From the NCBI RefSeq assembly GCF_030128875.1, contig NZ_CP124620.1, positions 744,001 to 808,000 on the forward strand: a stretch of DNA of 64,000 bases. Direction: 5' to 3'. A program made the translations under genes and the position numbers. The notes beneath the pieces are model-generated. The model saw only the letters and a program-made list of their open reading frames with translations, ran no database searches and was not told the DNA's origin. This document shows positions 31,049 through 40,588 of this stretch, piece after piece. Positions within the stretch are counted from its first letter, which is position 1. Each line of letters opens with the position of its first letter. Origin of the DNA: Stenotrophomonas sp. BIO128-Bstrain. Its GTDB lineage: Bacteria; Pseudomonadota; Gammaproteobacteria; Xanthomonadales; Xanthomonadaceae.

Positions 31049-31392
31049 CGTTCTCCCTGTGGTCGCTGGCAGCAGTTCCAGCGCTGATCGTGATTTTCCT
31101 GACCGCCCTCTACGGCTTGAACGACGTCCAGATCCGGAAGCTCCGGCAACTGGCACGCGGTCAAGGCCTGGTGGAGCTGGCCCTCGGTGCATCGTTCGCC
31201 TTGATGGCCTCGATGAGCTTCCTGATGATGGCTGCCTGCCTGATGGGTGCCGACCTCTACACATGGCGGGGCACCTTCCTCATGTGGGGTATCGCCGGGG
31301 TCTTCGGCCTTGTCGGCAGGTTCGCTCCCTGGCGGAACTGGATTCAGCGAATCGCCGCAGCTGAAGCTGATGCCGCTGGTGCCCAGGCATGA
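31045..31392 (+). CDS. Membrane protein, second holin/antiholin candidate
   Basis: 115 residues with three hydrophobic stretches (WSLAAVPALIVIFLTALYGL; LVELALGASFALMASMSFLMMAACLM; FLMWGIAGVFGLVG). ATGA overlaps with both neighbours. Either this or the preceding protein could be the holin and the other its regulator; sequence alone does not decide. Confidence 0.65.
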   Translation: MTFSLWSLAAVPALIVIFLTALYGLNDVQIRKLRQLARGQGLVELALGASFALMASMSFLMMAACLMGADLYTWRGTFLMWGIAGVFGLVGRFAPWRNWIQRIAAAEADAAGAQA

Positions 31393-31859
31393 ACCGCTCT
31401 CTGATCATCCTCCTGGCAGTTGCGGTTTGGTCGGCTGGCATGTTCGGTGCTGGCTGGGCATGGCGAGGCGATCGCGCCGATGGCGCGGAAGCCCGGCAGC
31501 AGGCCGACGCCAACGCCGGTCAGGTGCAGGAGGTAAACCAAGCCCGCAGCACCGAACACACCCAGGCCGAGGTCATGGCCACCATCGGAGCGAAGCATGA
31601 AGAAGATCGCGCTACGGCCCAGGCCGTCCCTGCTGCTGTTGTTGCTGGGGTGCGTGATGGCAGTCTCCAGCTGCGCGACGACCTCGCCACCTGCGAGACC
31701 AGCCGCCTGTCCCAAGCCGTTGCCGGCGCCGTCGAACGTGATGCGCGAGCCGAACTACGTCCAGAGGTTGCAGGGGCTGCTCTTCAAATCGTCACCGACG
31801 CCCAAGACCACGTCATCGCCTGCCAAGCCGTAGTGCGAGAGTACGAAGGGCAGGAGTAG
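31389..31859 (+). CDS. Rz-like inner-membrane spanin subunit
   Basis: 156 residues. One N-terminal membrane segment (SLIILLAVAVWSAGMFGAGWAW) is followed by a periplasmic charged helical region, the i-spanin layout. A lipoprotein gene is nested inside it in another frame, the classic Rz/Rz1 arrangement. Confidence 0.85.
   Translation: MNRSLIILLAVAVWSAGMFGAGWAWRGDRADGAEARQQADANAGQVQEVNQARSTEHTQAEVMATIGAKHEEDRATAQAVPAAVVAGVRDGSLQLRDDLATCETSRLSQAVAGAVERDARAELRPEVAGAALQIVTDAQDHVIACQAVVREYEGQE
31597..31833 (+). CDS. Rz1-like outer-membrane spanin lipoprotein
   Basis: 78 residues fully embedded in the Rz frame. The signal PSLLLLLLGCVMAVSSC has lipobox VSSC with Cys26, followed by a proline-rich mature part (SPPARPAACPKPLPAPS). 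With Rz it fuses inner and outer membranes at the end of lysis. Confidence 0.88.
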   Translation: MKKIALRPRPSLLLLLLGCVMAVSSCATTSPPARPAACPKPLPAPSNVMREPNYVQRLQGLLFKSSPTPKTTSSPAKP

Positions 31860-31861
31860 CT

Positions 31862-32482
31862 ATGGGCAGGCCTCAGCCCCCGACCGACCTACACGAAATC
31901 GATCTGGAGGACATGGCAATGCGGTTCCGGCCTGCTCCGGATGTATGGGAGTGGATCGAAGCCGAGGTGCTGTCCGAGGACGGGAACCTGCACAACCCCG
32001 ATCACCTGCACCTACAGGGTGCAGACGTGGGCATCCTCTGGGCGGGCACCTGTTTCACCAAGCAGGGCCGGACCGTTGTCGGCCAGGCCGAGATAGTGGC
32101 TTTCCGGGCGGGTGGGTGGCAGAAGGCCCGGATGGAGCGCCAGATGGTGGACTGGTTCGGGCGCGTACCTGAGGTGGTCATCACTCTGACCGCCGATTAC
32201 TGCTCCAGCTGCACCGACACGGAGTTCTGCGCTCTGGTGGAGCACGAGCTCTACCACGTTGCCCAAGAGACCGATCAGTACGGAGCCCCGAAGTTCCGTA
32301 GGGATGGATCCGCCGCCCTGACGATGCGAGCCCATGACGTGGAAGAGTTCGTCGGGGTGGTTCGCAGGTATGGGGCAGGGGAACAGGTCCAGAAGCTCGT
32401 AGACGCAGCACAGAGGCCGCCTGAGGTGGCCAGACTAGATATCGCCCGGTCGTGTGGCACCTGCCTGCTGAGGGCGGCGTAG
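31862..32482 (+). CDS. Putative phage metallopeptidase
   Basis: 206 residues (AGGAG 6 nt upstream). The zinc-protease motif is LVEHELYHVAQ (HExxH), after a domain of the type VGILWAGTCFTKQGRTVVGQAEIV. It belongs to the 'putative phage metallopeptidase' family often found between lysis and terminase genes. The substrate is unknown. Confidence 0.85.
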   Translation: MGRPQPPTDLHEIDLEDMAMRFRPAPDVWEWIEAEVLSEDGNLHNPDHLHLQGADVGILWAGTCFTKQGRTVVGQAEIVAFRAGGWQKARMERQMVDWFGRVPEVVITLTADYCSSCTDTEFCALVEHELYHVAQETDQYGAPKFRRDGSAALTMRAHDVEEFVGVVRRYGAGEQVQKLVDAAQRPPEVARLDIARSCGTCLLRAA

Positions 32483-32513
32483 GCACGACCTGGCACGACA
32501 AGGCTGAATACAG

Positions 32514-32987
32514 ATGCCCGCGCTCGACGCCCAGGTGAAGACCTTCATCGTCCAGCAGTTGGCGTGCTTCGACACGCCCAGCACGGTGGTGGAGGCGGTC
32601 AAGACTGAGTTCGGTCAGGCCGTGAGCCGCCAGACGGTGGAATCGCACGACCCTACCAAGCACGCAGGGCGGAAGCTGGCGCAGCGCTGGGTCGAGCTGT
32701 TCAACACCACCCGGGAGCGCTTCAAGGCCGAGACGGCGGACATTCCCATCGCCAACCGAGCCGTCCGACTGCGCGCGTTGAACCGGATGGCCAACAAGGC
32801 AGAAGGGATGAAGAACATGGCCTTGGCCGCCCAGCTCATCGAGCAGGCGGCCAAGGAGACAGGCGGGGCGTACACGAACCGCCAGCAAGTCGAACACAGC
32901 GGCCCCAACGGTGGGCCGATCCAGAGCGCCGACATGACCCCCGGCCAGTTCCGAGAGGAGGCGAAGAAGCTGCTGCAGGAGGTGTGA
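32514..32987 (+). CDS. Terminase small subunit (DUF2280)
   Basis: 157 residues. ALDAQVKTFIVQQLACFDTPSTVVEAVKTEFGQAVSRQTVESHDPTKHAGRKLAQRW is the DUF2280 N-terminal HTH region, a DNA-binding packaging subunit. It directly precedes the large subunit. Confidence 0.9.
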   Translation: MPALDAQVKTFIVQQLACFDTPSTVVEAVKTEFGQAVSRQTVESHDPTKHAGRKLAQRWVELFNTTRERFKAETADIPIANRAVRLRALNRMANKAEGMKNMALAAQLIEQAAKETGGAYTNRQQVEHSGPNGGPIQSADMTPGQFREEAKKLLQEV

Positions 32988-32988
32988 A

Positions 32989-34410
32989 GTGGGCGAGCTG
33001 ACCGCTCAGCAAAAGCTGGTTGCGGCCGAGCTGGCGCGGGAGGACTTCTATTTCTACAGCCGCTACACGTTCCTGCGGAAGAAGGGCTTCCAGTGGATGC
33101 GGGCCAAGCACCATGCCCCTCTGTGCGCGGCCTTGGACCGGGTCTATCGGGGCGAGTGCAAGCGCCTGGTGATCAACCTGCCGCCGCGGTATTCGAAGAC
33201 CGAGCTGGCGGTCGTGAACTGGATGTCCTGGTGCCTGGGCAAGGTGCCGGACTCCGAGTTCATCCACATCAGCTATGCCGCACCACTGGCCCTGAACAAC
33301 AGCGCCAATACCCGCGAGCTGGTGCAGCACGAGGTCTACGGGGAGATCTTCCCCGAGGTCGAGCTGCGCAAGGACAGCAGCGCCAAGGGCGACTGGCGGA
33401 CAACCAAGGGCGGGGTGGTCTATGCCACCGGTGCCGAGGGCACAGTGACCGGCTTCGGCGCGGGCAAGGCTCGGCCCGGCTTTGGCGGCGCGATCATCAT
33501 CGATGACCCGCACAAGCCGGGCGAGGCCGACAGCGACACGGTCCGCCAGGGCGTGCTGGACTGGTTCAACAACACGCTGCAGTCCCGCGTGAACAGCGCG
33601 GACACGCCGATCATCGTGATCATGCAGCGCCTGCACGAGCGGGACCTGGCCGGCTGGCTCCTGGGCCGCAAGCCCGGCGAAGATCCGCGACCGGGTGGGA
33701 ATGGTGAGGTGTGGGAGCACGTCTGCTTCGAGGCGCTGTCGGAGGACGGCGAGGCCCTGTGGCCTGAGAAGCACACTGCCGCCGACCTCAACCGCATGCG
33801 CGAATCGATGCCCTACGTCTTCTCGGGGCAGTACCAGCAGCAGCCATCTCCAGGCGACGGCGGGATCATCAAGACCGCCAAGATCGAGACGGTCGATGCG
33901 CTTCCCGCCGGCCTGCAGTTCGTGCGCGGGTGGGACTTGGCTGGAACCGAGGCGAAGATGAAGCGGGGTGACTGGACCGTGGGCGCCAAGCTGGGCCGCA
34001 GTCAGGACGGCGTCATCTACATCGCGGACGTCCTGCGCGAGCGGATGGGCCCGGACGAAGTGGAGACGGCGATCGGGAACACCGGCAAGGCCGATATGGT
34101 CCTCCAGTCGATCCCGCAGGACCCCGGACAGGCAGGCAAGGCGCAGGTCATGCACCTGAGTCGCAAGCTCTACGGCGTGCCGGCCACCTTCTCGCTTGAG
34201 AGCGGGGACAAGGCCACACGCGCGGCAGGCTTCGCCGCCCAGGTCAATGCCGGCAACGTGAAGATGCTCCGGGCGCCCTGGAACGACGCGCTGCTCAACG
34301 AATTCAAGATGTTTCCCAACGGCCACTACGACGACCAAGTGGATGCGTGTTCGCGCGCCTTCAACTCCCTGGACGACTCACTGGCCCTCTTCATGGCACA
34401 GGCTCAATGA
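32989..34410 (+). CDS. terL: Terminase large subunit
   Basis: 473 residues from GTG 32989 with AGGAGG 6 nt upstream. ATPase: Walker A-like INLPPRYSKTELAVVNW and Walker B AIIIDDPHKPGEADS. The nuclease starts at VRGWDLAGTEAKMKRGDWT (Asp in RGWD) and ends near NGHYDDQVDACSRAF. It translocates and cuts phage DNA at the portal. Confidence 0.96.
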   Translation: MGELTAQQKLVAAELAREDFYFYSRYTFLRKKGFQWMRAKHHAPLCAALDRVYRGECKRLVINLPPRYSKTELAVVNWMSWCLGKVPDSEFIHISYAAPLALNNSANTRELVQHEVYGEIFPEVELRKDSSAKGDWRTTKGGVVYATGAEGTVTGFGAGKARPGFGGAIIIDDPHKPGEADSDTVRQGVLDWFNNTLQSRVNSADTPIIVIMQRLHERDLAGWLLGRKPGEDPRPGGNGEVWEHVCFEALSEDGEALWPEKHTAADLNRMRESMPYVFSGQYQQQPSPGDGGIIKTAKIETVDALPAGLQFVRGWDLAGTEAKMKRGDWTVGAKLGRSQDGVIYIADVLRERMGPDEVETAIGNTGKADMVLQSIPQDPGQAGKAQVMHLSRKLYGVPATFSLESGDKATRAAGFAAQVNAGNVKMLRAPWNDALLNEFKMFPNGHYDDQVDACSRAFNSLDDSLALFMAQAQ

Positions 34411-35690
34411 CCACACCGACCTTCCGCCAGGACGGCTACCTGGATGCCGTGCTGGGCGCAGGCGCGATTGCTGCCCTCACCAGCGCGATGGGCCAGAGCG
34501 ACGCGGCCATGTATGCCGAGGGCGGCCTGCCCGCGCGGGTGGTCGACCTGCCGGCGGATAACGCTGTAAAGGGTGGGATCACCATCACCGGCGACACCGA
34601 TGGCGTCATCCTCGCGGAGGTCGAGCGCCTCAAGGTGCTCCCGTTGCTGGCGGACGCAGCACGATGGGCCCGACTGCGCGGGGGTGGGTGCCTGCTGCTG
34701 ATCGTGGCCGACGGCGGTCTCCTGCGCGATCCGATGAATGTCGATCGCCTGGACACCATTCACGAGCTGCGCGTCTACGACATCGATGACCTTTCGGTCG
34801 ACCGTTCGTACAACAACCCGAACGAGATCACCTACGGCCAGCCGGAGCTGTACCGCCTTTCGGTACGCGGCGCAGGTACGCAGGTGGTGGTGCACGAGTC
34901 CCGCTTGGTGGAGGTGCCGGGCGACCCGATGCCGGCGTCCATGAAGCAGGACAGCATTCCGTGGCGGGGCCGCGCCGCCGCCGCTCGCGCCTTCCGGCGG
35001 ATCCGCGACTACATCGACAGCGTCGGTTTGGCGCGCGAGATCCTGCGGCGCAAGCAGCAGGCCGTGCACAAGATGAAGGGGATGGCCCAGGCCATCCAGG
35101 CGCAGCAGGAGGAAATGATCCAGAAGCGCCTGACGATGGTCGATCAGGCGCGCGGTGTTCGAAACAGCGTCGCCGTTGATGCCGATGACGACTACGACAT
35201 CCGCGATACCAGCGTCGGCGGGGTCAACCAGATCCTTCAGGAGATGCAGATTGCGCTGTCGGCCGAGTCCGGCATCCCCGTGACGCTGCTGTTCGGGCGC
35301 TCGCCCGGCGGCCAGAACGCCACCGGCGATGCCGACTTCGAGGGCTACTACAACCTGGTGGAGCAGCTGCGCAGCCTGCGCATGCAGCCTGCTCTGGAGC
35401 GGATCATCTCCTTGATCTGCGCTCAGAACACGATGGCCGGCAAGGCGCCAAACAACTGGACTGTGGTGTGGTCGCCCTTGAAGCAGCTCACGCAGAAGGA
35501 ACTGGCCGATATCGGCAAGACCAAGGCCGAGACGCTCAAGATCGAGGCGGATGCGGTGGTCGCCATCATGGGGACCAGCGCGGTCTCTGAAGACGAGGCG
35601 CGGGAGTACGTGAAGCAGCGTGGCCTGTTCGGCCTCGATCCCGATGACACCACGCCGGGCACGGCCAAGACCTATGCAGCGCAGACATGA
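34407..35690 (+). CDS. Phage portal protein (DUF1073 family)
   Basis: 427 residues. YAEGGLPARVVDLPADNAVKGGITI, LKVLPLLADAARWARLRGGGCLLLIVADGG, ELRVYDIDDLSVD and GIPVTLLFGRSPGGQNATGDADFEGYYNLVEQLRSLRMQPALERI are typical of DUF1073 portals. A related N-terminal domain is found in some Acb1 proteins, but length and place between terminase and gpF indicate a portal. Confidence 0.92.
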   Translation: MTTPTFRQDGYLDAVLGAGAIAALTSAMGQSDAAMYAEGGLPARVVDLPADNAVKGGITITGDTDGVILAEVERLKVLPLLADAARWARLRGGGCLLLIVADGGLLRDPMNVDRLDTIHELRVYDIDDLSVDRSYNNPNEITYGQPELYRLSVRGAGTQVVVHESRLVEVPGDPMPASMKQDSIPWRGRAAAARAFRRIRDYIDSVGLAREILRRKQQAVHKMKGMAQAIQAQQEEMIQKRLTMVDQARGVRNSVAVDADDDYDIRDTSVGGVNQILQEMQIALSAESGIPVTLLFGRSPGGQNATGDADFEGYYNLVEQLRSLRMQPALERIISLICAQNTMAGKAPNNWTVVWSPLKQLTQKELADIGKTKAETLKIEADAVVAIMGTSAVSEDEAREYVKQRGLFGLDPDDTTPGTAKTYAAQT

Positions 35691-36481
35691 AGAAGAAGCC
35701 CGGCAAGGCGCGGCGCTGGCTGTACCCGGCGGGCGTGGAGCGCGACTACACCCGCCGCCTGGTGACGATCGCCGACGAGGCTGTGCAGGCCATCGAGCCT
35801 GCAGTGCTTCGGGCGCTGGGCTACCGGGCCGATATCGCTGATCCTTCCATCGACATTGGCTGGTATCAGGGGCTGATCCAAGCCTTGCAGGCCGGCACTA
35901 GCCTCTCGCCAGTGCAGGACCAGGTGCTTGGGCCATTGATCAGCGAGTTTGCCCGGCGGACGACCAGATTCAACAAGCAGCAGTTCCACGGCGTCCTGCG
36001 TTCTGCCTACGGCGTGAACGTGCTGACCGCCGATCCCGAGCTGCGGGACATGCTGAGCGTCTGGGAGTCCGAGAATCTGGAGCTGATCAAGTCGCTGCCG
36101 ACGAAGTACGTCGACCAGCTGCGCGGCCAGGTGACCGCGGCGGTGCAGTCCGGCAAGAGCCTGCGCGACGTGGTCGCGCTGGTGAAGAAGACCGGCAAGG
36201 TCACGAAAGGCCGCGCCGAGCTGATCGCGCGGGACCAGATCGGCAAGTTGAACGGGGACATCACCCAGGCTCGGCAGCAGGGCATCGGCGTCGAGGAATA
36301 CCGCTGGCGCGGTGTTCTGGACGGCCGCGAGCGCTCCGAGCACGTCGCCCGCGAGGGCAAGACCTACCGATGGGACAAGCCGCCGGAAGACGGGCACCCC
36401 GGGCAGCCGATCCGGTGCCGGTGCAGCGCCGAGGCTGTCCTGCCTGATCTGGACGACCTGAACGCCCTGATCGTTCACTGA
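35687..36481 (+). CDS. Mu gpF-like head morphogenesis protein
   Basis: 264 residues. A helical body precedes the gpF signature: [77 protein letters not shown]. It is a minor head component next to the portal (ATGA overlap). Its last 40 residues are echoed by the orphan gene at 20535-20882. Confidence 0.93.
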   Translation: MKKKPGKARRWLYPAGVERDYTRRLVTIADEAVQAIEPAVLRALGYRADIADPSIDIGWYQGLIQALQAGTSLSPVQDQVLGPLISEFARRTTRFNKQQFHGVLRSAYGVNVLTADPELRDMLSVWESENLELIKSLPTKYVDQLRGQVTAAVQSGKSLRDVVALVKKTGKVTKGRAELIARDQIGKLNGDITQARQQGIGVEEYRWRGVLDGRERSEHVAREGKTYRWDKPPEDGHPGQPIRCRCSAEAVLPDLDDLNALIVH

Positions 36482-36491
36482 GGAATCAACC

Positions 36492-37562
36492 ATGCCAACC
36501 GTTCAGCGGTTCGACCGCATGCCGCTGCGTGCCACTCGCACGGCCGAGGGCTTCGTGCAGGACACGGCCGTGCTCACGCGAACCGGGATCTTCGAATACC
36601 GACAGCCCAATGGCTCCATCCGCCGCGAATACCGTCCGCCGGAGGAGGTGTTCCACGCCGACTCCCTGGCCAGCTACAAGGGCAAGCCGATCACCATCGG
36701 CCATCCCGGGCTGGTGACGTCGAAGAACGCCAAGCTCCACACCTGTGGCGCATGTCTCGGCGAGGGGAGGGCGGACGGCAACGACGTGCTCGGCGATCTG
36801 ATGATCTACGACACCTCAGCGATCGATGCCGGCGCCAAGGAGCTGAGCAACGGATACACGCTCGACCTGGACGAAACCCCGGGCGAGATCAACGGCGAGC
36901 GCTACGACGCCGTGCAGCGAAACATCAGGGTGAATCACATCGCCTTGGTCCCCCGTGGCCGTGCGGGCAACGCCCGGCTCAATCTCGATGCGGCAGACGC
37001 CGACACAACTGAGGAAGACAACCCCATGCCCACGAACATGGTGCAAGTTCGCTTGGATAGCGGCCTGTCCTACGAGGCGGCGCCCGAAGTCGCCAATGCG
37101 TACCAGGCCAGCCAGGACGCCCTGACCGCATCCCGGTCGGATGCCGATAAGGAGCGCGCACGCGCCGACGCCGCCGAGGCCAAGCTGAAGGACGCGGAGA
37201 AGGACGCCGAGAAGATCCGCCAGGACGCGGCCACCGCCGCCAAGGCCCGCCTCAAGCTCGAAGACACCGCCACCAAGGTCGGCGCCGAATTCAAGCAGGA
37301 CGCCACCGACACCGAGATCCGCACCGCGGTGATCAAGAAGGTGCGCGGCGACAGCTTCGATCTGACCGGCAAGTCCGAAGGCTACATCGAGGCGGCCTAC
37401 GACCTGGCCGTCGCCGACAAGGGTCAGCGCCAGGACGCCGTGGCCCACCAGCGCCACGAGATCACCCCGCCGGCCAGCGGCAAGCCGGAAGTCCGCCAGG
37501 ACGCCCGTTCCGCGCGTGAGCGCATGATCGCCCGCGCGAGCGGCGAAACCACCGAGGACTGA
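36492..37562 (+). CDS. Prohead protease/scaffold (DUF2213)
   Basis: 356 residues. The N-terminal protease-like domain ([43 protein letters not shown] and [38 protein letters not shown]) is DUF2213. Residues about 190-260 are a charged coiled coil ([38 protein letters not shown]) expected of an internal scaffold. A protease-scaffold fusion that is removed during capsid maturation is likely. Confidence 0.9.
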   Translation: MPTVQRFDRMPLRATRTAEGFVQDTAVLTRTGIFEYRQPNGSIRREYRPPEEVFHADSLASYKGKPITIGHPGLVTSKNAKLHTCGACLGEGRADGNDVLGDLMIYDTSAIDAGAKELSNGYTLDLDETPGEINGERYDAVQRNIRVNHIALVPRGRAGNARLNLDAADADTTEEDNPMPTNMVQVRLDSGLSYEAAPEVANAYQASQDALTASRSDADKERARADAAEAKLKDAEKDAEKIRQDAATAAKARLKLEDTATKVGAEFKQDATDTEIRTAVIKKVRGDSFDLTGKSEGYIEAAYDLAVADKGQRQDAVAHQRHEITPPASGKPEVRQDARSARERMIARASGETTED

Positions 37563-37566
37563 ACCG

Positions 37567-38025
37567 ATGTACGAGGATTATCAGAGCCGCGCATTTGCGG
37601 GCATGAAGGGCGACGCAGGCGATGACCGTGTCGAATCGTTCCCGGTGGGGGCCGCAGGGCTGGGCCTTGGCCTGGTCACTGGCACCAACGCCAGCAAGGT
37701 CCTGGTCCAGGGCGCCGGCACCAAGGTGCGCGGCATCAGCCTGCACAGCCACACCATCACCGGTGCCGGCTACGTGCAGTACGACTGTGCCTCGGTCATG
37801 ACCAAGGGTCATGTCTGGGCGCAGGTTGCCCCGGCCGGCGTGGTCACGGAGGATGGCCCTGTGTCGTTCAACGCCGATGGCCGTGTGGCCAACGCCGGCA
37901 CCGCGCTGCCCAATGCGGTATTCCGCAGCGGCATCGTGGCTGTGACCGATGCCGCCGGCGTGTCCAGCAACGTCGCGCTGGTCGAACTGCACAACCCCTT
38001 CGCCACCACTCCGGCCGCCCCGTAA
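37567..38025 (+). CDS. Capsid cement/decoration protein (DUF2190-like)
   Basis: 152 residues, no long helices. DDRVESFPVGAAGLGLGLVTGTNASKVLVQGAGTKVRGISLHSHTITGAGYVQYDCASVMTKGHVWAQVA is beta-rich and matches capsid structural/cement proteins placed before the major capsid gene. Confidence 0.78.
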   Translation: MYEDYQSRAFAGMKGDAGDDRVESFPVGAAGLGLGLVTGTNASKVLVQGAGTKVRGISLHSHTITGAGYVQYDCASVMTKGHVWAQVAPAGVVTEDGPVSFNADGRVANAGTALPNAVFRSGIVAVTDAAGVSSNVALVELHNPFATTPAAP

Positions 38026-38054
38026 CAGGGTCGGTCCAGCAACCCCTCTCTCTC

Positions 38055-38083
38055 AGCCGCCTACGGGCGGCTTCCTTTTTTAG
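38055..38083 (+). terminator. Terminator/attenuator before major capsid gene
   Basis: AGCCGCC-TACG-GGCGGCT followed by TCCTTTTTT, in the 67-bp gap between the cement and major capsid genes. In a late operon under antitermination it may act as an mRNA 3' stabiliser or processing site. Confidence 0.65.
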
Positions 38084-38092
38084 GAAACCCCA

Positions 38093-39055
38093 ATGCCCGC
38101 CACTCATCTGCACTACGACGAGGCCGATGTCGTTGCCGTGGGACAGTTCCAGCAGAATTCCGGAGCCGATCTGATCCGGCAGGACGCTGGGATCTTCACC
38201 GCCCGCCAGCTCGACTACGTCCGCACCCGCACCTACGACCGCCAGCTGCCCCCGATGAAGGGGCTGACGCTCGTCCCGCCGTCCAGCGACGTCCCGGAAT
38301 GGGCCGAAACCATCACCCACTCGGTGTATGACTCGGTCGGTATCGCCAAGGTCATCGCGAACTATGCCGATGACCTTCCGCGCGCCGACGTGAGCCGCAT
38401 CGAGAAGACCATCCGGGTCAAGACCATCGGCGACAGCTACGGCTACAACGTCAATGAGCTGATCGCCTCCAACGCCACCGGCGCCAACCTGCCGACCCGC
38501 AAGGCCAACGCCGCGCGCCTGGCGATCGAGATCAAGCTCAACCTGATCGGCATGGTCGGCGATGCCGATTACGGCCTGTTCGGCCTGACCAACCACCCGA
38601 ACATCGGCACCACCACCATCACCGGTGGCTGGACCATGGCGACCGACGCCGACGTGATGCTGGCCGACCTGGACCTCATCTACAACGCGGTGCGCGTGCA
38701 GTCCAAGGGCGTGCACACGGTCAACAAGATCGCCATGGCCACCGAGCCGCTGTCGATCATCAGCTCCAAGCGCCTGCCGGATTCGAACGGCCTGACCGTC
38801 GCCGAGTTCTTCCGCCGCAAGCACCCGGGGCTGGTGTTCGAGGAGCTGGCCGAGCTGACCGGCGCGGGCCCGGGCGGGGATGATCTGATCATCGCCGGCG
38901 AGTTTGCCCCGGACAACATCACCCACGACGTCCCGATGCAGTTCAACCAGCTGCCGGCCCAGCCGCGCAACCTGGAGCTGGTCGTGCCCTGCATGGCCCG
39001 CAGCGCGGGCGTGTCGGTCTTCTATCCCCTGGCATTCACCAAGGCGGTGCTCTGA
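38093..39055 (+). CDS. Major capsid protein (DUF2184)
   Basis: 320 residues. FTARQLDYVRTRTYDRQLPPMKGLTLVPPSSDVPEWAETITHSVYDSVGIAKVIANYADDLPRADVS is the DUF2184 capsid start, with LNLIGMVGDADYGLFGLTNHPNI, LDLIYNAVRVQSKGVH and DVPMQFNQLPAQPRNLELVVPCMARSAGVSVFYPLA later. It forms the icosahedral shell. Confidence 0.94.
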   Translation: MPATHLHYDEADVVAVGQFQQNSGADLIRQDAGIFTARQLDYVRTRTYDRQLPPMKGLTLVPPSSDVPEWAETITHSVYDSVGIAKVIANYADDLPRADVSRIEKTIRVKTIGDSYGYNVNELIASNATGANLPTRKANAARLAIEIKLNLIGMVGDADYGLFGLTNHPNIGTTTITGGWTMATDADVMLADLDLIYNAVRVQSKGVHTVNKIAMATEPLSIISSKRLPDSNGLTVAEFFRRKHPGLVFEELAELTGAGPGGDDLIIAGEFAPDNITHDVPMQFNQLPAQPRNLELVVPCMARSAGVSVFYPLAFTKAVL

Positions 39056-39375
39056 TGGCCACCTACAAGAACAATTCCGTCGGAGCCCACGTGCACGGTG
39101 GCAAGGTCGTCGCTCCTGGCGCAACCTTCGACGCAAAGCCGACCCCCAACCTCGAGAAGCTGGTCAAGGCCGAGATTCTGCAGCTGGCTTCGGCCGGCTC
39201 GGCTGCGGCGGCCGGCGGCAGCGACGGCGAGGACAAGGCGGCACTCGTCGCGCGCGCCAAGGAGCTGGGCATTCCGAACGTCGGCGGCAACTGGGGCATC
39301 GAAAAGCTGAGGGATGCCATCGCCGAAGCCGAGAAGAAGGCCAGCGGCGGCGACGACAGCAACGGGACGACCTGA
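39055..39375 (+). CDS. Small head protein with HeH/LEM-like motif
   Basis: 106 residues. A beta-type N-terminus (ATYKNNSVGAHVHGGKVVAPGATFDAK) is joined to a HeH-like helix-extended loop-helix (KAALVARAKELGIPNVGGNWGIEKLRDAIAEAEKK). It starts at the last base of the capsid stop. Probably a head accessory or connector-associated protein. Confidence 0.7.
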   Translation: MATYKNNSVGAHVHGGKVVAPGATFDAKPTPNLEKLVKAEILQLASAGSAAAAGGSDGEDKAALVARAKELGIPNVGGNWGIEKLRDAIAEAEKKASGGDDSNGTT

Positions 39376-39378
39376 CCC

Positions 39379-39780
39379 ATGGCCGAAGTCATCGAGATCC
39401 TGGACTTTCTTGCGCCGGGGCTGACGGCCACGCCGGAAGAGAAGGAGATGGCCCTCTCGTTGGCGGAGGCCTACCGTCCCGCATGCCTGACCAAGACCAA
39501 GGCAGATGAAGCTGTCGCGCTGTACGCAGCGTGGCTGCTCTACGCCAGGGAGCAGGCGAAGGCAGCGAATGAAGCCGGCGAGGTCGTCCCGGTAGGGGTG
39601 AAATCCCAGACCGACGGCGACCTCAGTCGCACCTATACCGGGGACGTCTCCGGCGCCGACGGGGTTTCCGACCCCGCCGGCTACTACGGGCGCTGGAAGG
39701 CCCTCAATGACATCTGCACGCGCGTGGGTGCCATCACCGTCAGTCCGGTAGTCGGAGGTTGCTGCGGATGTCCGCCGTAA
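39379..39780 (+). CDS. Head-tail connector protein (DUF4054-like)
   Basis: 133 residues. FLAPGLTATPEEKEMALSLAEAYRPACLTKTKADEAVALYAAWLLYAREQ has the all-helical look of gp6/gp15-type connectors that sit under the portal. Ends in a Cys-rich GGCCGCPP. Assignment rests on position and helical pattern. Confidence 0.7.
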   Translation: MAEVIEILDFLAPGLTATPEEKEMALSLAEAYRPACLTKTKADEAVALYAAWLLYAREQAKAANEAGEVVPVGVKSQTDGDLSRTYTGDVSGADGVSDPAGYYGRWKALNDICTRVGAITVSPVVGGCCGCPP

Positions 39781-40217
39781 CGAGGTCGAATAGCGACGGG
39801 CTGGATGCCTTCGTGCGCAACGTGCATGCCTTGGATGGCCACGGCGTGAAAGTGGGTATCCAGTCCGATGCCGGGGCGCATCAAGGCACCAGCATCCTGG
39901 ACATTGCCATCTACAACGAGTTCGGCACTGAGACCATTCCTGCGCGGCCCTTCATCCGGGACTTTGCACAGAGGAATGAGAGGGTGCTTGGGATGGCAAT
40001 GGATCGCGTTGCTACGCTGATCGAGCGGGGCACCCCGGTAGATGTAGGTCTGGCGCAGCTTGGTGAGTTTGCGCAGAACAACCAGAGGGCGCACGTGCGT
40101 GCCTCTAACTCGTGGGCGGTGCCAAACGCCCTCTCCACTATCAACGTGAAGGGGAGCGATGTGCCGCTTATCGACGATGGGGTCCTGGTCAACGCCATCC
40201 GCTGGGAGAAGACTTGA
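39768..40217 (+). CDS. HK97 gp10-like neck protein
   Basis: 149 residues from ATG 39768. DIAIYNEFGTETIPARPFIRDFAQRNERVLGMAMDRVATLIERGTPVDVGLAQLGEFAQNNQRAHVR contains the YNEFGT-x-x-IPARPF motif of gp10-type tail-completion proteins. Overlaps the previous gene by 13 bp. Confidence 0.85.
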   Translation: MSAVTRSNSDGLDAFVRNVHALDGHGVKVGIQSDAGAHQGTSILDIAIYNEFGTETIPARPFIRDFAQRNERVLGMAMDRVATLIERGTPVDVGLAQLGEFAQNNQRAHVRASNSWAVPNALSTINVKGSDVPLIDDGVLVNAIRWEKT

Positions 40218-40588
40218 TGGCGATGCTCGGCGAACGAACACTCCCGCGTATCACCCGGACTGCCGGTGGATATGTCAAAGGCCGCTGGGTTGATGGGGAA
40301 GAGTCGGAGACGACCTTTCGGGCCAGCATCCAGCCGGCCAAAAAGGACGACTACGACCAGCTCCAGGCTCTCGCTGAGGGCCGGCGGGTCGAGTCGGCTA
40401 TCCGGATCTACACCAGGACCGAGCTGGTGGTGGCCGGCGATACCGCGCAGAACGGCGATCTGGTCATTCATCGCGGCGATCGATACCTGGTCACCGCCGG
40501 CGGCGATTGGAACGTCGGTATGCGCGGCGTGGACCACTACCGCTATCTGGCGGTCAGGCAGAAGCCCACGGCGGAGGAGGGCTCATGA
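40217..40588 (+). CDS. Head closure/neck protein
   Basis: 123 residues, starting at the last base of the previous stop. GYVKGRWVDGEESETTFRASIQPAKKDDYDQLQALAEGRRVESAIRIYTRTELV, then GDLVIHRGDRYLVTAGGDWNVG, resembles head-closure beta-barrel proteins. Assignment by position and pattern. Confidence 0.7.
   Translation: MAMLGERTLPRITRTAGGYVKGRWVDGEESETTFRASIQPAKKDDYDQLQALAEGRRVESAIRIYTRTELVVAGDTAQNGDLVIHRGDRYLVTAGGDWNVGMRGVDHYRYLAVRQKPTAEEGS

Noticed and set aside
34407..35690. Anti-CBASS Acb1 function for the DUF1073 protein
   Set aside because: The N-terminal domain is shared with Acb1-type entries, but length, portal motifs and place between terminase and gpF indicate the portal.
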